Shown: positions 44,383 through 53,038 of the stretch, piece after piece
Position numbering within the stretch: position 1 is the stretch's first letter
Layout: each line of letters opens with the position of its first letter
Origin: Mediterraneibacter catenae
Lineage (GTDB): Bacteria; Bacillota; Clostridia; Lachnospirales; Lachnospiraceae
Direction of reading: 5' to 3'
DNA: 64,000 nucleotides
Assembly: GCF_008691045.1 (NCBI RefSeq)
Contig: NZ_VMSO01000001.1
Coordinates: 186,001 to 250,000, forward strand
The notes under the pieces: generated by a model
Database searches by the model: none
What the model was told of the DNA's origin: nothing
The model's input: only the letters and a program-made list of their open reading frames with translations
Made by a program: the position numbers and the translations under genes

Positions 44383-46002
44383 ATGCAGGTTTATAAGGCT
44401 GCCAAATATATCCGCTTATCTTATACGGATGACAAATCAAATGAAAGCAACAGTGTCGGCAATCAACGAAAGCTGATCGAAGATTTCGTGAGCCGTCACC
44501 CGGAAATCGAGCTGGTTTCCGAAAAGGTAGACGATGGGTACAGCGGGGTTATCTTTGACCGTCCGGCTTTTAAGGAAATGATGGATGACATCATGGAAGG
44601 AAGGATCAACTGCGTCATTGTCAAAGACCTTTCCCGTCTTGGTCGAGAGTATATTGAGACTGGCCGCTATATGCGCCGTGTCTTTCCGGCCTATGGCGTG
44701 AGGTTTATTGCCATCAATGACAATATTGATACTCTTAATGAAAGCGCAGGCGATGACCTGACTGTATCAGTAAAGAACATTATGAATGAAGCCTATGCAC
44801 GGGATATTTCCATCAAGACGAGAAGTTCTCTGGAGACAAAGCGCAAGAACGGTGATTTCGTTGGAGCTTTCCCGGTTTACGGCTATCGTAAATCCGAAGA
44901 TAACCATAATCTTCTTGTGGTAGACGAATATGCTGCCCAGGTGGTGCGGAGCATTTTCAGGATGCGCCTGGAAGGATTCAGCCCCTACGCCATCGCAAAT
45001 GAGCTGAACCGGCTGGGTACGCTCTCTCCCCTGGCATATAAAAAGTATTATGGCCTTCCCCATGCCAAGAAAGGCTATACAGACCGGAAGGATTGCCGGT
45101 GGTCGGCAAATACCGTCACCCGGATCTTGCAGGATGAAACTTATACCGGTACGCTGGTTCAGGGCCGAAAGGGTTCTCAGCACTTCAAACTGAAAGAGAT
45201 GGAGAGCCGCCCTTCCTCCGAGTGGATTCGCGTGGAAAATGCTCACGAAGCCATTATTGATCGGAATGATTTTGACCTGGTGCAAAGGATTCGCAACCTG
45301 GACACCCGTACATCTCCCCAAAAAGATAAAGTCTATCTGTTTTCCGGCATACTGGTCTGCGGTTGCTGCGGCAGCCGGATGGTACGCAAAACGAACCGCT
45401 ACAAAGACAAAGAATATCACTATTACTATTGTCCCACTGGAAAGAAGAACGGCTGCGCCCATCCGGTCATGGTAAAGGAACATGAGCTGATGGAGTGCGT
45501 GCGGGACAGCCTGAAAGGGTTTATTGCCAATGTAGTCTCTTTGGATGAAATCTTATCCGGCATAGACCAGAGCCGTATCAACCGTGAACTTATCAAAGAG
45601 TATTCGCGGCAGATCGCCCAGAACGAGCAGCAGTTGGAGCAGATCCGTCAATATAAGATGAAGCTGTATGAGAGCATGGTAAACGGCTTTCTGGACAAGG
45701 CGGAGTTCCTTTATAACAAAAGCAGTTACAGCGCCCGTATCACCCAACTGGAACAGGCGGTTGCCGCCCTTAAGGAAAAACGGACCGATGTAATGGAAAA
45801 CCGGAGTGAGCGGAATCGCTGGATTGAGAATTTCAGGCGTTTTTCCGATCTGGAAGAACTGGACCGCAAGGCGGTGATCCAGCTTGTGCAGGTGATTACA
45901 GTGCTGGGGAAAGACGAATTGCAGATTCAATTTAATTATCAGGACGAATATGAAAAAGCCCTCGCCCTGATTACGCCGGTACAGGAAAGGATGGTGGTCT
46001 GA
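44383..46002 (+). CDS. Large serine recombinase 1
   Basis: 539 residues. The resolvase domain has the catalytic Ser13 in YIRLSYTDD and VIVKDLSRLGREYIETGRY. A recombinase domain follows (GDFVGAFPVYGYRK, then WSANTVTRILQDETYTG), then a zinc ribbon (VCGCCGSRM, then CPTGKKNGC) and a coiled-coil C terminus. It belongs to the TndX/TnpX type that excises and integrates elements through a phosphoserine. GAAAGGAG lies upstream. It is first of three tandem recombinase genes, one base before the next. Confidence 0.93.
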   Translation: MQVYKAAKYIRLSYTDDKSNESNSVGNQRKLIEDFVSRHPEIELVSEKVDDGYSGVIFDRPAFKEMMDDIMEGRINCVIVKDLSRLGREYIETGRYMRRVFPAYGVRFIAINDNIDTLNESAGDDLTVSVKNIMNEAYARDISIKTRSSLETKRKNGDFVGAFPVYGYRKSEDNHNLLVVDEYAAQVVRSIFRMRLEGFSPYAIANELNRLGTLSPLAYKKYYGLPHAKKGYTDRKDCRWSANTVTRILQDETYTGTLVQGRKGSQHFKLKEMESRPSSEWIRVENAHEAIIDRNDFDLVQRIRNLDTRTSPQKDKVYLFSGILVCGCCGSRMVRKTNRYKDKEYHYYYCPTGKKNGCAHPVMVKEHELMECVRDSLKGFIANVVSLDEILSGIDQSRINRELIKEYSRQIAQNEQQLEQIRQYKMKLYESMVNGFLDKAEFLYNKSSYSARITQLEQAVAALKEKRTDVMENRSERNRWIENFRRFSDLEELDRKAVIQLVQVITVLGKDELQIQFNYQDEYEKALALITPVQERMVV

Positions 46003-46003
46003 A

Positions 46004-47635
46004 ATGGCGAGAAAGAGCAGGAAGCATACTATGGCGCAGGCTGCCATGCCTGCTTCCCCGTTTATCAGCACGGCACTGTATATCCGGCTGTCTGTGGAGG
46101 ATAACAATAAACGTGGAAATTCTATCGAAACGCAAAAGCTGGTTCTCGAAAAATTCTTATTGGGAAAACCTGAACTGCGTCTTTATGACATTTATATCGA
46201 CAATGGAGCAACAGGAACGAATTTCAACCGTGACGGCTTCCAACGGATGCTTTCGGATATTGAATCCGGCAAAGTGGGCTGTGTGATTGTCAAAGACCTT
46301 TCACGCCTGGGACGCAATGCCATTGACACGGGATATTACATTGAGCGGTATTTCCCTTCCCATAATGTCCGGTTCATCAGCGTTACGGATCAATTTGATT
46401 CTGAAAATCCTGATAATCTCCACGGCGGTATTATCCTTCCGCTGAAAAATATGATTAACGAAGCCTATGCTCTGGACATAGGACGCAAGATAAAGGCCCA
46501 GGCCCGTCAGGATATGAAAGAGGGCAAGTATGTGGGTGGCAGGGCGCCATTTGGATATATGAAAGACCCTGATGACTGCCACAAATTGATTATTGATCCT
46601 GTGGCGGCTCCTGTGGTACGCCAGATTTTCCAGTGGGCTTATGAAAAAGTCCCCCTCAACCGGATTGTGCTTCTGCTCAATGAAGGAAACTACCCTTCTC
46701 CCGGAAAGTATAAGATGCAGACCGGGGAGATCACCCATCAGGCGTTAGCCGGGCGCGGCTACTGGCAGACCTGGACAGTTGCCAAGATTTTGAAGGAAGA
46801 TAAATATACCGGCGACATGGTGCAAGGGCGGACAAAAACCGTTCTTCACCGGCAGGTGCCCGCAGGCGAGGAAAACCTGATTGTGGTTACTGGCACCCAT
46901 GAGCCTATTGTTTCCAGAGAGATTTTTGATGCTGTCCAGAAGTACCGGGCAGAAGTGGCCGAGGAAAGCAAGAAGCATCCGGTTATTCCATATACGCCCA
47001 ATATTTTCAAGGGGCGGATTTTCTGTGGAGACTGCGGGAGAAGCCTGCACCGGCAGCGTTCTCATGGAGTGTATCGCCTCCACTGTCTGACCCCTACCAG
47101 GGTACATAAAGATAAATGCGCTGGTGTTTCCATCAGCGAAACCGAGCTGATCGCAACGGTGCTGGACATTCTTAAAAGGGAACTTGCTGCCGTCCTGGGG
47201 GATTACGCACTGCTTCTGAACGACAACATTCAAAAGCAGGAAAAAGAGGCTGCCACCCGTGAGAAAATTAACCGGGCAAAGTTACAGCTTAACCAAAGCC
47301 GTGAGTTTTTGCAGACTCTTTATGAAAATCTGATGAACGGAGCGATTGACAGCGAAGAATATTTCGTCTTGAAAGCGACTTACGAAGAACAGATGCAGGC
47401 GGCCCAAAAAGAGCTTTCCTCTTATGAAAACCAGTCTGCCGCCCGTCAGAAGCAGGCCGAAAAGTGCAAGCACCTGGAAAAAGACGAGCAGGAACTTTTG
47501 GCCGGAGGCTCCCTGACTGCCGCCCTCATTGAGCGTTTGATTGAGCGGATCACGGTCTACCCGAATAAACAGGTAGATGTAAAATTTACATTCCGCACGG
47601 AATTTGAGGCGTTTAAGGAGGCGGCGGCAGAATGA
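46004..47635 (+). CDS. Large serine recombinase 2
   Basis: 543 residues with an N-terminal extension of about 20 residues (MARKSRKHTMAQAAMPA). Catalytic Ser30 lies in ALYIRLSVEDN. VIVKDLSRLGRNAIDTGYYI, the recombinase domain (GKYVGGRAPFGYMKDP), a zinc ribbon (FCGDCGRSL, then C-x8-C) and a long coiled coil follow. All catalytic parts are present, so it looks functional. The end overlaps the third recombinase gene by four bases (ATGA). Confidence 0.93.
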   Translation: MARKSRKHTMAQAAMPASPFISTALYIRLSVEDNNKRGNSIETQKLVLEKFLLGKPELRLYDIYIDNGATGTNFNRDGFQRMLSDIESGKVGCVIVKDLSRLGRNAIDTGYYIERYFPSHNVRFISVTDQFDSENPDNLHGGIILPLKNMINEAYALDIGRKIKAQARQDMKEGKYVGGRAPFGYMKDPDDCHKLIIDPVAAPVVRQIFQWAYEKVPLNRIVLLLNEGNYPSPGKYKMQTGEITHQALAGRGYWQTWTVAKILKEDKYTGDMVQGRTKTVLHRQVPAGEENLIVVTGTHEPIVSREIFDAVQKYRAEVAEESKKHPVIPYTPNIFKGRIFCGDCGRSLHRQRSHGVYRLHCLTPTRVHKDKCAGVSISETELIATVLDILKRELAAVLGDYALLLNDNIQKQEKEAATREKINRAKLQLNQSREFLQTLYENLMNGAIDSEEYFVLKATYEEQMQAAQKELSSYENQSAARQKQAEKCKHLEKDEQELLAGGSLTAALIERLIERITVYPNKQVDVKFTFRTEFEAFKEAAAE

Positions 47636-49164
47636 AAAAGTATATGATTGCTCTTTATATCCGTCTTTCTTTGGAGGATGCCAAAACAGATAGTATGAGT
47701 ATTTCCAGCCAGCGAAGCATCCTTCGGGAATATGCCTCTGAACTGCCTGAATATGCCAATGCGGAACTTATGGAGTTTGTAGATAACGGGTACAGCGGGG
47801 CAAACTTCGAGCGCCCTGCGGTGCAGGAATTACTTGACCTGGTACGGGCCAATCGGATTGACTGTATCATGGTAAAAGATTTTTCCCGGTTTGGTCGCAA
47901 CAGTTTGGAAACCGGCTACTTTATCGAGCGGGTATTTCCGCTGTTTCATACCCGCTTTATCTCTGTCAATGATGATTTTGACACCCAAAAGTTAAAAGGT
48001 GATACCGGAGGTATGGAAGTCGCCTTCAAGTATTTAATCAGTGAGTATTACAGCCGTGATATGTCGGTAAAGACCAAAACGGCCAAATACCTGAAATTCC
48101 AGCGTGGCGAATACCAAAGTAAAATCTGCCCTTACGGTTATCGCAAAGGGGAAAACGGACGGATGGTGCCGGACCCGGAGACTTCCGAAGTAGTCCAGAA
48201 AATTTTTGAATATGCCGTAAATGGCATGAACGCAGCCGATATTGCACGGGAGCTTTCCCGTCAGCAGATTCCCACGCCCGGAGAACATAAGGCCCGAAAA
48301 GGAATTAAGACACACGATGTTTCAAGAACTCACGGAATGTGGTGCAATTCTACGGTGCTTCGGATTCTTGCTGACGAACGATATATGGGCACTTATGTGA
48401 TTGGCAAAAGAGAGGTTACGGAAATTGGCGGCCACAAGATGCGGAGCAAAGCGGAAAGCGACTGGATCAAAATACCGGACCATCATATACCGCTGGTGAA
48501 TGAGGAAATCTTTTCAAAGGCCAATGCCTCTATTCAGCGTTTTAAGATTCCAAACAGGAAAAAGCACAACTATCTCCTACGTGGGAAGGTTATCTGTGGA
48601 TGCTGTAAACATGCCCTGCACCTGGCAAACGGGACATCTTACCGGTGCCGTTTTTCCAGCACGATTCCTTCACTGGACTGCTATAACATTCATATCCGGG
48701 AAAAAGAACTGAACCAGCTTGTTTATGAATTACTGTGCAAACAGTTCCAGGTAGCATTTGGCGTTGACAGCTTAGCGGATCTCCGTAAGGTAGATACCGT
48801 TGCTTTACGTCAAGCTGACTTTGACCGGCAGATTTTTGAACTGCAGGAAGAAAAGCGGAAGCTGTATGAATCGCTTGTTTCCGGGGGGATTCCGCTCCCG
48901 AAATACAAGGAGCAAAAAGAGCAGATCAGTGAAAGGCTGTTGGAAGTGCAGAATACCAAAGCGGTTGTCATGGCCCGTCTTGAAGCCGAACAGGAAGAAC
49001 GGCAGCACCAGCGCCAGCAGATGGATATTTCCCGGATGCTGACGGAAAGCGATGGGCTGACTTCGGAATTGGTTGATCTTCTGATTGATAAGATTTATGT
49101 TTACCCTGATAAACGGGTGGATGTTGAATTTAAGATAAGGGACAGTTTGGCAGCTCACAAATGA
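47632..49164 (+). CDS. Large serine recombinase 3
   Basis: 510 residues. Catalytic Ser13 lies in YIRLSLEDAK. IMVKDFSRFGRNSLETGYFI, the recombinase domain (GEYQSKICPYGYRKGENG), a zinc ribbon (ICGCCKHALH, then CRFSSTIPSLDC) and a coiled coil follow. It is clearly different in sequence from the other two, so the three are not recent duplicates. Together they may form a multi-subunit recombinase or act on different sites. Confidence 0.93.
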   Translation: MKKYMIALYIRLSLEDAKTDSMSISSQRSILREYASELPEYANAELMEFVDNGYSGANFERPAVQELLDLVRANRIDCIMVKDFSRFGRNSLETGYFIERVFPLFHTRFISVNDDFDTQKLKGDTGGMEVAFKYLISEYYSRDMSVKTKTAKYLKFQRGEYQSKICPYGYRKGENGRMVPDPETSEVVQKIFEYAVNGMNAADIARELSRQQIPTPGEHKARKGIKTHDVSRTHGMWCNSTVLRILADERYMGTYVIGKREVTEIGGHKMRSKAESDWIKIPDHHIPLVNEEIFSKANASIQRFKIPNRKKHNYLLRGKVICGCCKHALHLANGTSYRCRFSSTIPSLDCYNIHIREKELNQLVYELLCKQFQVAFGVDSLADLRKVDTVALRQADFDRQIFELQEEKRKLYESLVSGGIPLPKYKEQKEQISERLLEVQNTKAVVMARLEAEQEERQHQRQQMDISRMLTESDGLTSELVDLLIDKIYVYPDKRVDVEFKIRDSLAAHK

Positions 49165-49180
49165 GGGAAAGGGATTGATT

Positions 49181-49339
49181 ATGCGGATTGCGTTTTATTA
49201 CAGAAAAGGCAGCACAACTTTTGGCTGTATGCTGCCGGAAGAAAAGGAACGACTTCATGCTTTTTTTGCCGCCGAACAGAAACGGGAGGCGGCAAAATCC
49301 CTATCAAGAAAGCTGGATCATGGGGACAAGAAAAAATAA
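49181..49339 (+). CDS. Small basic protein at the right end of the element
   Basis: 52 residues: MRIAFYYRKGSTTFGCMLPE, then EKERLHAFFAAEQKREAAKS, then a Lys-rich tail. GGGAAAGGG precedes the ATG, which lies 17 bases after the recombinase stop. It could be a recombination directionality factor or a remnant (inference). No match recognised. Confidence 0.5.
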   Translation: MRIAFYYRKGSTTFGCMLPEEKERLHAFFAAEQKREAAKSLSRKLDHGDKKK

Positions 49340-49403
49340 ATATTTTTTTGTCGTGGGCTTGACATAAGGGTGTGATATTTCCGGGAACCAGGAGGCAGCA
49401 GTG

Positions 49404-50222
49404 ATGGATTACAGGTCGGAACTGGAGATAAGCTTCAGGGAAGCATTAAATAATAATTGTCTGAATGTCCTGTATCAGCCCCAGGTAGATATGAGGACAG
49501 AAGAGCCGAAGGGGGCGGAGGCGCTCGTCAGGTGGAAGAAAGAGGACGGAACTGTCCTTTCTCCGGCATACTTTGTTCCGGCTCTGGAAAAAATGGGACT
49601 GACAACTCTTTTGGATGAAGCTGTTATCGGGATTGTGTGCAGGGACATCTGCGAGGCAAAACAAAACGGATTTCCATTTTCCCCGGTGTCCGTGAACCTT
49701 TCCAGGCTGCACGCCGTAAGACGTAATGCTGCAAAAAGTTTTCGGGAGATTGCAGAGCGATGCGGAGTTGAACGTCCGGAACTCTCTTTTGAAATTACGG
49801 AGACTGCGGCGCAGACAGAAGACGGCACGGAAGAAGTATCAGAGACGAATGAGGAAGATAAAAAGATGATGCTTCTGGCTGGTGCGCTTAAAGGAGAAGG
49901 ATACCGCATTGCAATGGATGATTATGGAATGGGAAGCTCCACACTGAAACTTCTGCAGGAGGTACCTTTTGATATTCTCAAGCTGGACCGGTATTTTGTC
50001 AGGCGAATCGGAGATCCCCGGACAGATATCATTCTGGCCTCCACAATCGGCATGGCGGGAGCGCTGGGGATGGAAGTGATAGCGGAAGGTGTAGAGACAG
50101 AAAAACAGATCCGTTTTCTGCTCGATCATAGGTGCCGTTACGGGCAGGGATACTACTATTCCGGGCCGCTGCCCAAGGAGGAGTACATCAGATGGAGGCT
50201 TGAGTATGAAAAAGATGTATAA
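49404..50222 (+). CDS. EAL-domain cyclic-di-GMP phosphodiesterase
   Basis: 272 residues, essentially one EAL domain. Catalytic residues are present: EAL at 39-41, VNLS, FEITETA, DDYGMGSS (the usual DDFG motif with Tyr), KLDRYF and EGVET. It should hydrolyse c-di-GMP to pGpG in the cytosol. There is no sensor domain, so control must come from expression or partners. AGGAGG lies eight bases before the ATG. Its end overlaps the GGDEF gene by 17 bases. Its upstream region is only about 50 bp from the proposed element end. Confidence 0.92.
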   Translation: MDYRSELEISFREALNNNCLNVLYQPQVDMRTEEPKGAEALVRWKKEDGTVLSPAYFVPALEKMGLTTLLDEAVIGIVCRDICEAKQNGFPFSPVSVNLSRLHAVRRNAAKSFREIAERCGVERPELSFEITETAAQTEDGTEEVSETNEEDKKMMLLAGALKGEGYRIAMDDYGMGSSTLKLLQEVPFDILKLDRYFVRRIGDPRTDIILASTIGMAGALGMEVIAEGVETEKQIRFLLDHRCRYGQGYYYSGPLPKEEYIRWRLEYEKDV

Positions 50223-51924
50223 GCGGCTGGCGGCCACATTTTTATTCTCTGCCATTCTGACTGCGCTGATATTCGGAGTAAGCCTTTATGCCAGAGGAAA
50301 GGCTGAGAACGGAAGATATCTGGAACAGCTTCTTGTGAGTGTGGAGAACAATCTGGAGCATGCGTCCGAGGATTATACAGAGCAGATGGAATATCAGAAA
50401 ACAGAGTGCATGAGACGTGCCAGGGCGGCTGGGTATATCGTCGCAAATGATGAGCGGATAATCGACAGAAACAGATTGGGGATCTTAAAGGAGCTCATGG
50501 ACGTAAAGGCCATCTCTCTGATCGATTCGTCAGGAACTATATTTTTAAGTACAAACCAGAATCTGGAAGGCGGCATGGAAGACCAGGACGTGATGAGAGA
50601 ACTGGAGAAGACGGCAGAGACGGAACTGACGCCCGCAGCTGTCCGCATGGATCAGCCGGATTTCCAGAGTGCCCCTGAATACCTGTATGCTGCTGTGGGT
50701 TCAGAATCAGACCGGCTTGCGGCGGTACGAGTAGATGCTGATCTGTCGCAGTCCGGAATGACAAGCGGAAAAGAGCTCGTCGAAACAATCCTGAAACAAG
50801 CCACGACAGAATATGCTACCGGGATCTTCGCGGTAGGAAAGGAGAGGGGAAGTATATTCGGTATTACGGAGAACAACAGCCAGAATATCCGTGTTGAAAA
50901 TGTAGAAGAAGGTACGGAGCTGCTCGGATATCTGGAGGAACTGCCGAAAGAGAGACCGCTTGTCCTATATATTAACAGGGCTTTTCAGAGTGCGGTGGTA
51001 AGAGATATGGAGGGGATGTATCTCGTAGCTTTTTCCGGACTGGACCGGGTAGTGGGAGATGTGCTTCTGACCTTTTGGCTGGGCCTGGCAGTAATTGGCA
51101 CGATCAGTATACTTACTGTATTGATGGTACGGTCCCATTTGAAAAAATATCTCTTCTGTCATTTTGAAGAGATCCGGGAAGGAATATACGGTATTATCCG
51201 GGGTGAACGCGATCCCGGTGAGGAGAACAGTGAGATCCCGGAATTAAAGCCCCTGGCGGAGATGATCTACCGGCTCGAACGGGAATATGTTGAAAAAATA
51301 CATGGAATGAACCGGATGGAAACACAGCTTACTGAAGCACTTACTGAAGCTGAATACGACCGGCTTACCGGACTGTATAACCGGACCGGATTCGAGCGGA
51401 GGACAGAGTCTTACCTGAGAAGAGAGAGCCGGTCAGGAGGGGCACTGCTTTTGATGGATCTGGATAATTTCAAAAAAGTTAACGACTGTGAAGGACATCC
51501 GGAGGGCGACAGGGTACTCAGAATCTTCGCAAAATGTCTGTGCGCGGTATTCCGAAAAGAAGATGTTATCGGACGAATTGGCGGAGATGAATTTGCCGTG
51601 CTTCTGTGCAACGAGGTACCCCGTGAAATCCTGGAAGAGAAATCAGTATCTCTCCGGGAGGAGACCCGCTGCGCATTGGCGTCATACTTTGAGAAGTATC
51701 AAGTCTCTGTGAGTATCGGGGCCGTACCTGTGGACAGTCGTGAGGATGAGTACAGGAAACTGTACCGGTGCGCAGATACGGCACTGTATATTGCAAAGTA
51801 CCTGGGAAAAGACCAGTTCTACTTTAATGAAAAGATGATTGACTGCATGAGAAGAGAATGTATCGGATGCCGGGCGGACTGTCCTAGAAGCAGAATCATA
51901 AGCAGTGGAAAAAGGACAAACTGA
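50206..51924 (+). CDS. Membrane GGDEF diguanylate cyclase
   Basis: 572 residues. One membrane helix (LAATFLFSAILTALIFGVSL), an extracellular sensor of about 250 residues with a PAS/Cache look, and a second helix (TFWLGLAVIGTISILTVLMV) precede the cytoplasmic GGDEF domain. The active site is IGRIGGDEFAVLL, and RKED five residues before it is the inhibitory I-site (RxxD). It therefore makes c-di-GMP and can be product-inhibited. The C-terminal tail has four Cys (C-x4-C-x2-C-x3-C), unusual for the family. The ATG at 50206 has GGAGG seven bases upstream. Confidence 0.93.
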   Translation: MKKMYKRLAATFLFSAILTALIFGVSLYARGKAENGRYLEQLLVSVENNLEHASEDYTEQMEYQKTECMRRARAAGYIVANDERIIDRNRLGILKELMDVKAISLIDSSGTIFLSTNQNLEGGMEDQDVMRELEKTAETELTPAAVRMDQPDFQSAPEYLYAAVGSESDRLAAVRVDADLSQSGMTSGKELVETILKQATTEYATGIFAVGKERGSIFGITENNSQNIRVENVEEGTELLGYLEELPKERPLVLYINRAFQSAVVRDMEGMYLVAFSGLDRVVGDVLLTFWLGLAVIGTISILTVLMVRSHLKKYLFCHFEEIREGIYGIIRGERDPGEENSEIPELKPLAEMIYRLEREYVEKIHGMNRMETQLTEALTEAEYDRLTGLYNRTGFERRTESYLRRESRSGGALLLMDLDNFKKVNDCEGHPEGDRVLRIFAKCLCAVFRKEDVIGRIGGDEFAVLLCNEVPREILEEKSVSLREETRCALASYFEKYQVSVSIGAVPVDSREDEYRKLYRCADTALYIAKYLGKDQFYFNEKMIDCMRRECIGCRADCPRSRIISSGKRTN

Positions 51925-51940
51925 GAAAGGGCGGCTGCAA

Positions 51941-53038
51941 ATGAAGACAGTTTATGTCATTATCCCGGCGTTGGAGCCGGAGAATACACTGCCAGAGTAT
52001 ATTATAGAACTGCAAAGCAGGATACACTCCCTGGTGGTGGTTATAGACGACGGATCAGGAGAGGCTTACCGTGGGATATTTGACCGGGTCAGCAGACTGG
52101 AAGGCTGCACAGTCCTTCGACACCATAAGAATCTGGGGAAAGGCCGGGCCCTGAAGACAGGCTTTGAATATGTCTTGAAAGATGCCGGGGACCTGCACGG
52201 GGTACTTGTACTCTGTGCTGACTGCGACGGGCAGCACCTGGCAGAAGACGGAATACGTCTTCTGAAGACAGCGGAGCGCTGCCAAAACACATTGGTTCTA
52301 GGTGTAAGAGACTTTTCAGATGAGTCTGTACCATGGAAATCCCGGTTTGGAAATCACATTTCATCGGCTCTTTTCCGTTTCCTTACGGGAGTAGAGTTAA
52401 AAGATACGCAGACGGGATTTCGCGCTTTCGGCGGCAGTCTGCTAGAGCGCATGCTCTGTATTCCCGGAGAGCGGTTCGAGTATGAGACGGAGGTACTGAT
52501 TGAATTCGCGGGAGAAGGGATTCCCATCCTGACTGAGAAGACAGAGACAATCTATGTCAATGAAAATGAGGACACGCATTTTCATCCGGTGCGGGACAGC
52601 CTTCAGGTGACAGGGGTGCTCATGAGGGAACCGGCAAGGTTCTGCCTGGTATCTGCACTCTGTGCACTTCTTGATGTAGGACTGTTCTGGCTTCTCGCCG
52701 GAACCGGGAGGCCGGTACAGGAATGGAGTCCGGCAGGACTTGGTAGAATCGCTGCGGCTACGGCGGCTGCACGTGTTCTTTCGGCGGCGGTGAATTTCAC
52801 GATGAACAAGAATTGGGTGTTCCGGACAGAAGAAGCAGGAAGAGTGCAGAGATATATTATTCTCTTTACCGGGCTTATGGCAGCTTCTGCCGGATCAGTA
52901 TATCTTGTCTCCTCGGTCTTAGGGATCAGGCCGGCGGCAGCAAAATTATTCTGTGACGGCGTACTGTTTCTTCTCTCGTACCGGATCCAGAAGATGTGGG
53001 TATTTGCGCGCCGGAAAAAGAGGAGAGAGGACATATGA
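51941..53038 (+). CDS. GT2 glycosyltransferase with GtrA-like membrane domain
   Basis: 365 residues. Residues 1-230 form a DPM1-like GT2 domain (VVIDDGSGEA, NLGKGRALKTGFEYVL, CADCDGQHL with the metal-binding acidic pair, DTQTGFRAF). Residues 240-360 carry four membrane helices of the GtrA type (NFTMNKNWVF is the family signature). Such proteins build polyprenyl-phosphate sugars and may help flip them. It should feed an activated sugar to the membrane enzymes downstream. The stop overlaps the next start (ATGA). Confidence 0.88.
   Translation: MKTVYVIIPALEPENTLPEYIIELQSRIHSLVVVIDDGSGEAYRGIFDRVSRLEGCTVLRHHKNLGKGRALKTGFEYVLKDAGDLHGVLVLCADCDGQHLAEDGIRLLKTAERCQNTLVLGVRDFSDESVPWKSRFGNHISSALFRFLTGVELKDTQTGFRAFGGSLLERMLCIPGERFEYETEVLIEFAGEGIPILTEKTETIYVNENEDTHFHPVRDSLQVTGVLMREPARFCLVSALCALLDVGLFWLLAGTGRPVQEWSPAGLGRIAAATAAARVLSAAVNFTMNKNWVFRTEEAGRVQRYIILFTGLMAASAGSVYLVSSVLGIRPAAAKLFCDGVLFLLSYRIQKMWVFARRKKRREDI

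Larger units (their letters stand above)
25302..49351. mobile_element. Reduced Tn1549-like integrative element with three serine recombinases
   Basis: The stretch carries genes typical of Tn1549/CTn elements: TTRAP-like, SpaA-type adhesin, sortase B, DUF3789, topoisomerase III, relaxase, VanRS-like pair, sigma-like factor, TnpW-like and large serine recombinases at the right end. VirB4, VirB6, VirD4 and a complete relaxase are absent. Two gene fusions mark internal deletions, so it cannot transfer by itself. The proposed limits are the direct repeats TTTTTGT at 25295-25301 and 49345-49351. On this model the uninterrupted chromosome would read from the lysR terminator straight into the leader of the EAL gene. 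The limits are inferred, the element is not. Confidence 0.7.

Noticed and set aside
49359..49378. TTGACA just after the proposed right end of the element as promoter of the c-di-GMP operon
   Set aside because: No acceptable -10 box is found 16-18 bp downstream. The true promoter is not identified.
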